From: Clostridia bacterium
GTDB lineage: Bacteria; Bacillota; Clostridia; Christensenellales; Aristaeellaceae
DNA: 5,048 nucleotides
Direction of reading: 5' to 3'
Assembly: GCA_024404275.1 (NCBI GenBank)
Contig: JAKSQG010000118.1
Location: 1 to 5,048, forward strand
Both the position numbers and the translations under genes were made by a program. This document shows positions 1 through 4,300 of the stretch, piece after piece. The notes under the pieces are model-generated. The model was not told the origin of the DNA. It saw only the letters and a program-made list of their open reading frames with translations, and did not search any database. Position 1 is the first letter of the stretch. Every line of letters starts with the position of its first letter.

Positions 1-94
1 CTTTGCCCCCCTCACTGAGAAAAGGCGGATGGGGGCTGTTTCATGGCACCATACATTGCCGATGAGGGAGCGTATCGCTGCTCTGCAATAAAAG
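1..94. other. Left-edge non-coding stretch, no gene recognised
   Basis: I see no supported coding region here. Stop codons and lack of a ribosome binding site argue against a gene tail in either direction. A short G/C-rich inverted pair (GCCCCC at 5-10, GGGGGC at 31-36) flanks a 20-nt loop. The string GATGAGGGAG (61-70) resembles the ends of short palindromic intergenic repeats that I recall from gut Clostridia genomes, but that is an impression and was not searched. Confidence 0.3.
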
Positions 95-123
95 AGGAAC
101 CGTGCTGTAACAGCACGGTTCCT
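95..123 (-). terminator. Intrinsic terminator of the dipeptidase gene
   Basis: A perfect 13-bp stem (AGGAACCGTGCTG, 95-107, with its complement at 111-123) closes on a 3-nt loop. Read on the minus strand, it lies 16 nt beyond the TAA stop of the dipeptidase and is followed by a T-rich run (CTCTTTTATT). On the plus strand it is followed by TTAATTA, so it may also work weakly in that direction for anything entering from the left. Confidence 0.85.
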
Positions 124-139
124 TTAATTAGGAGATCGA

Positions 140-1732
140 TTATTCGGCGATGATGGTCAGCGCACAGGTGACCATCAGGTCATGTACGGCGGCGGCGATT
201 TCGGCGCTGTAGGCGGTGGCGGTGGCTTTGGCGGTATCGATGTCGCCGCTGTCCACGATGGCCTTGAGGCCGGCGAGCGCGCCATCCTCGGCGTAGAAGT
301 CGTTGTAGATCTGGGTCTGAATATCGTCCAGACCGCCCAGGACGGAGGCCTTCAGCGCTTCATCCACATCGGCGTACATGCACAGGTTGGAGACAGCGTC
401 CACGGACCAGTAGAAGGAGTCGGCCCAGTTCTCAGGCAGGACCATGAAGCCCTGAACGGGAACGCGCTGGCCATCGATGCGCATGTTCTTGGTGGTGGGG
501 AAGTACAGACCCTCGGTGGGCTCTTCGGTCACGAAGCTGGCAGGCAGGGTGGAAACCTGCAGGGAGGCGTCGTAGCCGGTGGTCAGCATGGGCAGGTAGG
601 GAACGAAGACGTTGATGGCGGCATCATCGACGGCGACCCATTCGACGACATCATAGAGCTTGTCACCGCCGGGGGTCAGCTGGAAGATGTGGGTCTCGAG
701 GTTGCCGGTCTTGCCGATGGTGTCCAGATGATAGTAACCGATGACATCGGCCACGGTCAGCTTGTGGGTGGGAACGATGGCATTGTAGAAGGCGCAGATG
801 CTGCCGTCGGCGGCCACGTTGGAGATCACGTAGGCGGAGGCGTCGTAGCTGCCTGCATCATTGGTGAAGGTATCGACACCGTTCAGGTAATTGAGGGCCT
901 GCGTCATACGGGAGGCCTGACCCTGACCCTGGAAGTAGGAGGCGCAGAAATCGATGGTGTTGGCGGCTTCGTCACCCACATAGGTGCCGGCGGCCTTGGC
1001 GACCTCAATCAGCTTGGGGGAGGCGATCACGTTTTCGTCATCCAGATCGATCAGACCGATGGCGGACATGTTGGGCTCGGGGAACACAACGGTGGAGGAG
1101 AGCTTCACGGCAACATACTGATGGCCGGTGGTGTTTTCGATGTACCACACCTCGTCCTTGTCGGCGATGAAGATGCCGGAGCCGTTGTTGCAGCCAGCTT
1201 CATCGTAGATCTTGAGCAGCAGATCGACGCCTTCCTTGGCGGTGGCGGCTTCGCTCAGGATCACGGTGGGGATTTCAGCTTCTTCGATACCGGCATCCTC
1301 AAAGGGATCGGCATCCATGACGGCGCTGCAGCCGTACAGGGTCTCGGTGGCGCTCATGCTGACGCCCATCTCGTTGGTGCCGGCCGCCTGATAGGGGGTG
1401 TGCAGGTGGTCGCTGCCGCAGTCGGGGCAAATGTTGCCGACGGCTGCCATGTTGTCATCCTGGAAGGCGGTGTAGCCGTAGGAATCATGGGTGAAGGTGT
1501 AGGTGAAGCCGTAGCAGCCGGCATATTCCTCACCGGCCTTGTGAGCACCGGACTCGGCGACAAACTGCATCTTGTTGTAGCTGTTGGAAAGATCCTCGCT
1601 GCGGGCGAAAATGGTTTTGCCGTCGGCGGTCATATCGGAGCCGGCATAAAAGGCGGTGCACGCGCTGGCGGAGGAGAGCGTCATGATGACGGCGATGAGG
1701 GAAGCGATAAAGGCGATCAGGTTCTTTTTCAT
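140..1732 (-). CDS. Secreted C69 (U34) family dipeptidase
   Basis: The protein is 530 residues and is predicted to be an exported Ntn-hydrolase of the peptidase C69 (PepD, COG4690) family, which cleaves dipeptides using an N-terminal cysteine. Residues 1-24 form a signal peptide (MKKN, a hydrophobic core, then SSASA). Cleavage after Ala24 would expose Cys25 directly as the nucleophile. Next come ARSED (Arg44, Asp47, matching the R-x-x-D of this fold), TNEMGVSMSATET (118-130, the conserved Asn-Glu-x-Gly strand), and GSGIFIADKDEVWYIEN and GHQYVAVKL (183-210). It is somewhat longer than cytoplasmic PepD enzymes (roughly 470 residues), from the signal peptide plus an Ala-rich helical C-terminus. 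An unusual CPDCG pair sits at 101-105. I chose the start at 1732 because AAAGGAGT lies 8 nt upstream; the open frame extends 43 codons further but through the promoter. The gene appears monocistronic, with its own promoter and terminator. It probably supplies amino acids from extracellular peptides. The family call is firm; the substrate is not known. Confidence 0.9.
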   Translation of the reverse strand: MKKNLIAFIASLIAVIMTLSSASACTAFYAGSDMTADGKTIFARSEDLSNSYNKMQFVAESGAHKAGEEYAGCYGFTYTFTHDSYGYTAFQDDNMAAVGNICPDCGSDHLHTPYQAAGTNEMGVSMSATETLYGCSAVMDADPFEDAGIEEAEIPTVILSEAATAKEGVDLLLKIYDEAGCNNGSGIFIADKDEVWYIENTTGHQYVAVKLSSTVVFPEPNMSAIGLIDLDDENVIASPKLIEVAKAAGTYVGDEAANTIDFCASYFQGQGQASRMTQALNYLNGVDTFTNDAGSYDASAYVISNVAADGSICAFYNAIVPTHKLTVADVIGYYHLDTIGKTGNLETHIFQLTPGGDKLYDVVEWVAVDDAAINVFVPYLPMLTTGYDASLQVSTLPASFVTEEPTEGLYFPTTKNMRIDGQRVPVQGFMVLPENWADSFYWSVDAVSNLCMYADVDEALKASVLGGLDDIQTQIYNDFYAEDGALAGLKAIVDSGDIDTAKATATAYSAEIAAAVHDLMVTCALTIIAE

Positions 1733-1740
1733 TTTCAGGT

Positions 1741-1748
1741 ACTCCTTT
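1741..1748 (-). promoter_or_regulatory. Ribosome binding site fixing the dipeptidase start
   Basis: AAAGGAGT on the minus strand is 8 nt from the ATG at 1730-1732. It selects the MKKN start, which begins a proper signal peptide, over upstream in-frame ATGs that lie upstream of or within the promoter. Confidence 0.85.
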
Positions 1749-1777
1749 CGGGTGATCACTTTGTGGTGATGGTGCAA

Positions 1778-1806
1778 AGTATAATGCATAAATATACGCT
1801 TGTCAA
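1778..1806 (-). promoter_or_regulatory. Sigma-A promoter of the dipeptidase gene
   Basis: On the minus strand TTGACA (1801-1806) is separated by exactly 17 nt from TATACT (1778-1783), close to the vegetative consensus. Transcription would start near 1771, giving a leader of about 40 nt. The leader carries a palindrome GTGATCAC (1752-1759) and a small ATCAC/GTGAT hairpin (1755-1770), which could be an operator or just leader structure. The region to its right is strongly AT-rich. Confidence 0.8.
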
Positions 1807-1938
1807 GCATAAAAATGCAAAAAATATGAATAAATTTAGAAATAATATGGTAAATATACATACATTGCGTATAATGGTGAAAAATGTACCAGATGTGACG
1901 AACAACATGATGCGGGTTGTAAAAGTTGAAGGGGATAA

Positions 1939-1967
1939 TTGATAATTAGGCGGCTCTCTGTTATAAT
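1939..1967 (+). promoter_or_regulatory. Sigma-A promoter of the DUF1292-glycosidase operon
   Basis: TTGATA (1939-1944), a 17-nt spacer and a perfect TATAAT (1962-1967) predict a start near 1974. A tandem 7-mer GATAATT GATAATT (1934-1947) overlaps the -35 box. This promoter diverges from the dipeptidase promoter, with about 130 bp of AT-rich DNA between the two -35 boxes, so shared regulation is possible but no clear operator was seen. Confidence 0.8.
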
Positions 1968-1988
1968 AAACAGCGCGTAATGCAAATG

Positions 1989-1994
1989 AAAGGA
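1989..1994 (+). promoter_or_regulatory. Ribosome binding site deciding the DUF1292 start
   Basis: AAAGGA lies 11 nt before the ATG at 2006. It abuts and overlaps the in-frame ATG at 1994, leaving no room for that codon to be used. The spacing to 2006 is a little long, so initiation may be modest. Confidence 0.6.
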
Positions 1995-2005
1995 TGGATA
2001 AAACA

Positions 2006-2314
2006 ATGGAAAACGAAGAATTTGATCTGGTAGAGGGCGTGGACGAGGAAGGCAACAGCCAGCTTCTGCGCGTGAACCGTTATTTCTATTACAATGGCGA
2101 GGAGTACGTGCTGCTCAGCGACGATACCGACCGCGTCAACCCCAACCTGGACGAAGTGACCTTTTATGTGATGAAGGTGACCGAGGGCGTGGATGAGGAT
2201 GGCGAGGAGATCGAGACCTTTGAGGCGGTGGAGCCCGAGCTGATGGATGCCCTGCTGGAGGTTGTGCGCACCAACTTTTCCTCTTCCGCAAAAGCCGGGG
2301 AGGAAGAAGTATGA
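2006..2314 (+). CDS. DUF1292 family small acidic protein
   Basis: This 102-residue, strongly acidic protein matches the DUF1292 (YrzB-like) pattern common in Firmicutes. It has short beta-strand segments built around EGVDEEGNSQLLRV, YYNGEEYVLLSDD, VTFYVMKVTEGVDEDGEEIETFEAV, and a final helical ELMDALLEVVRTNF. There is no signal peptide, membrane segment or cysteine, so it is cytosolic. No biochemical function is established for the family that I can name. DUF1292 genes are often found in conserved housekeeping clusters, whereas here the partner is an exported protein. Its stop overlaps the start of the next gene (ATGA, 2311-2314), so the two are probably translationally coupled and made from the promoter at 1939-1967. 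The start at 2006 gives MENEEF; an ATG four codons earlier would be too close to the ribosome binding site. Confidence 0.85.
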   Translation: MENEEFDLVEGVDEEGNSQLLRVNRYFYYNGEEYVLLSDDTDRVNPNLDEVTFYVMKVTEGVDEDGEEIETFEAVEPELMDALLEVVRTNFSSSAKAGEEEV

Positions 2315-3183
2315 AACGGCTGACGGCGCTGCTGCTGAGCCTGGTGCTGCTGCTTTGCTGCTTCGCCACGGCGATGGCGGAATTCGGTGATTTTTCCGAA
2401 AAGTTCGAAAGCTATTTTCTGCTGCCCGGCGAGGAACCCTATGTGACGGATCGCTCCTATCAGAGCGATGAAGTGTGCATTCAGATTTCCACCATGCGCG
2501 CTTACAACAGCGACGTGTATATTGCGGATATCTATGTGCGCTCCACCGAAAACCTGCAGCGCGGTCTGTCCAACAACAAATGGAAGGGCGCGCAGCAGCG
2601 TGTGGCCACCATTGCCGCCAACAACAATGCCATTCTGGCGCTTTCTGGTGATAACGGGGCGCATCTGGATGCCGGCTGGGCGTTTGCCAACGGCAAGATG
2701 GTGCGCAAGACCGCCAACAAAAAGCGCGACCTGATGGTGATGTACAGAAGCGGCGAAATGAAGGTCTATCCGGCCGGTAAGGTCACCACCAAACAGTTGG
2801 AAGCCGAGGCGGACGTGATCTGGCAGAGCTTCCTGTTTGGTCCCTCGCTGCTGGACGCGAACGGTCACGCCCTTTCTTCCTATAATACCAATGTGGGCCC
2901 CGCCAATCCGCGCGCGGTCATCGGCTACTATGAGCCCGGTCATTATTGCCTGGTGCAGGTGGACGGCCGCAGCACGGCCAGCCAGCTGGAAAGCGGCAAA
3001 AAGAACACGGGCATGAAAATGAAGGAGCTGGGCGCCTTCATTGAAACGCTGGGCTGCACCGCGGCCTATAACCTGGATGGCGGACAATCCGCCATGATGT
3101 GGTTCAACGGTCAGGTGATCTCGACCCCCTACGAGGGCGGGCGCAACCTGTACGACGTGATCATCATCAAGGAACTGAACTGA
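2311..3183 (+). CDS. Exported phosphodiester glycosidase (NAGPA-domain) protein
   Basis: The protein is 290 residues, with a signal peptide at 1-23 (MKRL, a leucine-rich core, cleavage after AMA). The rest matches the NAGPA/phosphodiester glycosidase domain (formerly DUF2233). It shows a front segment with ALSGDNG (110-116), NPRAVIG (199-205), VDGR (217-220) and the signature NLDGGQSAMM (254-263), ending with a short strand VIIIKEL. The family is named after the enzyme that removes GlcNAc from a phosphodiester in lysosomal targeting. Bacterial members act on extracellular or cell-wall phosphodiester-linked sugars, but the substrate here is unknown. It is predicted to be secreted, not membrane-anchored, since no lipobox or C-terminal anchor is visible. 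GGAGG (2299-2303) precedes the ATG by 7 nt and lies inside the preceding gene, with which it overlaps by 4 nt. The operon ends at the terminator just downstream. Confidence 0.9.
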   Translation: MKRLTALLLSLVLLLCCFATAMAEFGDFSEKFESYFLLPGEEPYVTDRSYQSDEVCIQISTMRAYNSDVYIADIYVRSTENLQRGLSNNKWKGAQQRVATIAANNNAILALSGDNGAHLDAGWAFANGKMVRKTANKKRDLMVMYRSGEMKVYPAGKVTTKQLEAEADVIWQSFLFGPSLLDANGHALSSYNTNVGPANPRAVIGYYEPGHYCLVQVDGRSTASQLESGKKNTGMKMKELGAFIETLGCTAAYNLDGGQSAMMWFNGQVISTPYEGGRNLYDVIIIKELN

Positions 3184-3191
3184 AAAACAAG

Positions 3192-3226
3192 CGGGAAGAT
3201 ACGGCAGTTGCCGCCTTCCCGTTTTT
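3192..3226 (+). terminator. Intrinsic terminator after the glycosidase gene
   Basis: A two-part stem starts 8 nt after the stop codon. CGGGAAG (3192-3198) pairs with 3215-3221, an inner CGGCA (3202-3206) pairs with 3209-3213, and TTTTT follows (3222-3226). The A-run upstream (AAAAACAA) would give a T-run on the other strand, so it may be bidirectional. The downstream gene's ribosome binding site starts only 4 nt after the T-run. Confidence 0.85.
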
Positions 3227-3241
3227 GAACGGAGGAAAACG

Positions 3242-3604
3242 ATGAAACCGCTGGCGGTGTGCTTTGGGTTTTCACTGACGGAGCAGAGCCTCTGCGCCGC
3301 GGCGCTCAAAGAAATGGGCGTTGAAATGAAGGCGGCGGGGGAGAAGGAACAGCAGACGGCGTTGGGGCTGTTGTGCGGCATGAAGGGGCTGCCTGCGCCC
3401 AAGGCACTGCCCGCGTTCAGGGAGCCGCTGCTGCTGATGGCGTATTTTGATCAGCCCATGACGGTAAGGCTGTTTGCGCTGCTTCGGCAAAAGGGCATGG
3501 AGCCGCCGAGGCTGCGGGCGGTATTGACGCCTTTCAACTGCCGCTGGTCGGCGGCGCAGCTGCGCGGCGAGCTGCTGCGGGAAACGCAGGCGCTGGGACG
3601 GTGA
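3242..3604 (+). CDS. DUF3783 domain protein
   Basis: The 120-residue protein matches DUF3783 in its second half. A hydrophobic strand EPLLLMAYFD is followed by a helix that includes VRLFALLRQKGM, then a strand leading to RAVLTPFNCRWSAAQLRGELLRE; the Thr-Pro-x-Asn-x-x-Trp stretch is the family hallmark. The N-terminal half (MKPLAVCFGFSLTEQSL...) has an alternating strand-helix look. No catalytic residues, signal peptide or membrane segment can be named. The function of DUF3783 proteins is not established, and the gene is small. GGAGG (3231-3235) is 6 nt from the ATG, and the gene stops at TGA 3602-3604. It sits directly behind a strong terminator and has no promoter of its own that I can see, so expression depends on read-through or on an undetected start inside the glycosidase gene. 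High-confidence gene, low-confidence role. Confidence 0.8.
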   Translation: MKPLAVCFGFSLTEQSLCAAALKEMGVEMKAAGEKEQQTALGLLCGMKGLPAPKALPAFREPLLLMAYFDQPMTVRLFALLRQKGMEPPRLRAVLTPFNCRWSAAQLRGELLRETQALGR

Positions 3605-3617
3605 GGGTGATGCTTTC

Positions 3618-3658
3618 GGGGCGACCACGCTTTCAGAGCCTGAAAGCATGGTCGCCCC
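3618..3658. repeat. 19-bp-arm palindrome without a T-tract
   Basis: GGGGCGACCACGCTTTCAG (3618-3636) pairs with 3640-3658 around a 3-nt loop, with a single C/A mismatch. It begins 13 nt after the DUF3783 stop. Neither side has a T-run, so it is not a classical terminator. The right-arm segment GAAAGCAT (3642-3649) can also pair perfectly with ATGCTTTC (3610-3617), giving mutually exclusive folds. It could be a REP-like element, a transcript-stabilising 3' end, or a Rho-type end. Confidence 0.6.
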
Positions 3659-3695
3659 AAACCCCACCCGAGAAAGGGCAAATTTTAATAAAGAA

Positions 3696-3744
3696 TAGCA
3701 CCCTTGCGGTGATGGAAGGTGATTTCATCACAGCAAGGGTGTTA
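3696..3744. repeat. Long interrupted hairpin upstream of arsR
   Basis: Arms 3696-3717 and 3723-3744 pair along 22 positions with one mismatch (G3708 against A3732) and two wobbles; the loop is GGTGA (3718-3722). On the minus strand the hairpin is followed by a T-rich tract (CTATTCTTTATT), so it could end leftward transcripts. On the plus strand only TTAAAA follows. It may block antisense transcription into the DUF3783 gene, or be a small palindromic element. Confidence 0.6.
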
Positions 3745-3836
3745 AAATGCTGTCATACCATAACTGTCTTTTTGAAGGGGGCGGTGAGGGGATGCGCTTG
3801 GTTTTAAAAAGTTTACCCTTTCCGGTATTCTGCGTA

Positions 3837-3865
3837 TTGACAGCTTCTGAAGGATGTGATAGTAT
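3837..3865 (+). promoter_or_regulatory. Sigma-A promoter of arsR
   Basis: TTGACA (3837-3842) is separated by exactly 17 nt from TAGTAT (3860-3865). The start of transcription would fall near 3872, inside the dyad operator at 3870-3885, a typical arrangement for autorepression by an ArsR-family protein. Confidence 0.75.
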
Positions 3866-3869
3866 TCAT

Positions 3870-3885
3870 ATAGAAATATTGCTAT
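3870..3885 (+). promoter_or_regulatory. ArsR operator, copy 1
   Basis: ATAGAAATATTGCTAT is an imperfect dyad (5 of 6 arm positions, 4-nt centre) over the predicted transcription start. Outside it, C3867/G3888 and A3868/T3887 extend the symmetry. It agrees at 13 of 16 positions with the second copy at 4270-4285, and in both cases ATGGAGG begins 4 positions after the dyad. Confidence 0.65.
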
Positions 3886-3890
3886 GTGAT

Positions 3891-3895
3891 GGAGG
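3891..3895 (+). promoter_or_regulatory. Ribosome binding site deciding the arsR start
   Basis: GGAGG is 5 nt from the ATG at 3901. It overlaps the earlier in-frame ATG (3889) and lies downstream of the GTG (3886), so those two are unlikely starts. Confidence 0.75.
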
Positions 3896-3900
3896 AGCGC

Positions 3901-4140
3901 ATGGAACAGATCTATCCGGACACGGCAAAGGTGTTGAAAGCCATATCTGACCCCAAGCGGCTGCGGATCGTGGACATGCTCTCCTGCGGCGAGCTGTGTG
4001 CCTGCGTCATTCAGGAGGAATTCAACATCACGCAGCCTACCCTGTCCCATGATATGAAGGTGCTGCTGGATGCCGGGGTGGTGACCGCCAGAAAGGAATG
4101 GAAAAACACCTACTATTCCCTGAACATTGCATTTCTGTAG
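3901..4140 (+). CDS. arsR: ArsR/SmtB family metalloid-responsive repressor
   Basis: The encoded 79 residues form a winged helix-turn-helix repressor of the ArsR/SmtB family, which leaves DNA when it binds As(III) or a related metalloid. The order is an N-terminal helix KVLKAISDPKRLRIVDML (10-27), the sensor GELCACV (30-36) with Cys33 and Cys35 as in the ELCVC motif of the classical E. coli arsenite repressor, the recognition helix TQPTLSHDMKVLLDAGVV (44-61), and a wing ending in TYYSLN (70-75). Cys29 lies nearby. The protein stops at TAG 4138-4140, losing the C-terminal helix that family members use to dimerise; the frame continues usefully beyond it (see 4141-4218). The gene is controlled by its own promoter and an operator, and a permease follows with an identically placed operator. 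The family call is firm. Whether this copy works is uncertain. Confidence 0.85.
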   Translation: MEQIYPDTAKVLKAISDPKRLRIVDMLSCGELCACVIQEEFNITQPTLSHDMKVLLDAGVVTARKEWKNTYYSLNIAFL

Positions 4141-4218
4141 GCGTTTACGCAGACGCTTTCAAAAATGTTCCATCCGACAGAAGATTGCATCTGTCACAAA
4201 TGTTCATCCGCAGAGTGA
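4141..4218 (+). other. In-frame continuation of arsR beyond a TAG codon
   Basis: Directly after the TAG the same frame stays open for 25 codons to TGA 4216-4218 and reads AFTQTLSKMFHPTEDCICHK followed by CSSAE. This looks like the missing C-terminal helix plus a cysteine-rich tail (Cys96, Cys98, Cys101 if the TAG is counted as residue 80), and would restore a 105-residue protein, a usual ArsR length. This DNA is therefore probably former or still-read coding sequence rather than a spacer. A short imperfect direct repeat (AATGTTC-ATCCG-CAGA at 4164-4181 and 4199-4214) lies within it. Confidence 0.6.
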
Positions 4219-4227
4219 TCTGCTTCA

Positions 4228-4251
4228 GCCGACGGTGATCATGCCGTCGGC
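4228..4251. repeat. 8-bp GC-rich hairpin before the permease gene
   Basis: GCCGACGG (4228-4235) pairs perfectly with CCGTCGGC (4244-4251) around TGATCATG. It follows the TGA ending the arsR continuation by 9 nt. Seven A residues follow on the plus strand rather than T residues, so it is not a standard rightward terminator. It may instead protect or process the mRNA between the two genes. Confidence 0.5.
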
Positions 4252-4269
4252 AAAAAAACACATCATCAC

Positions 4270-4285
4270 ATAGAAATTATTCTAT
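4270..4285 (+). promoter_or_regulatory. ArsR operator, copy 2
   Basis: ATAGAAATTATTCTAT is a perfect 6-bp dyad (ATAGAA/TTCTAT) with a 4-nt centre, placed 5 nt before the permease ribosome binding site. It matches copy 1 at 13 of 16 positions, including the outer arms. No convincing promoter is seen between 4219 and 4270, so it either covers a weak promoter or acts as a roadblock on read-through from arsR. Confidence 0.65.
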
Positions 4286-4300
4286 TAAATGGAGGCAATC

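Larger units (their letters stand above)
3605..3836. other. Non-coding gap containing two long hairpins
   Basis: No credible gene lies here; a plus-strand frame (3747-3950) overlaps the arsR control region and lacks a convincing start. The stretch holds a 41-nt palindrome (3618-3658) and a 49-nt hairpin (3696-3744), described separately, then AT-rich DNA leading into the arsR promoter. Confidence 0.6.

Noticed and set aside
182..1942. A 586-codon plus-strand open frame running opposite the dipeptidase
   Set aside because: Its product is a Gly/Val/His-rich low-complexity string with no family features. It mirrors the codon bias of the real minus-strand gene, has no ribosome binding site, and crosses the dipeptidase promoter.
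2164..3402. A 412-codon minus-strand open frame across the glycosidase gene
   Set aside because: It is antisense to three well-supported features (DUF1292, glycosidase, terminator), lacks a ribosome binding site, and its product resembles no family.
3747..3950. A possible 67-codon peptide spanning the arsR control region
   Set aside because: It runs through the arsR promoter, operator and start, and has no similarity I recognise.
4141..4223. Several small hairpins after the arsR stop (4141-4156, 4176-4195, 4210-4223) as an attenuator or riboswitch
   Set aside because: The stretch up to 4218 is better explained as in-frame arsR coding sequence, and no terminator with a T-run follows.
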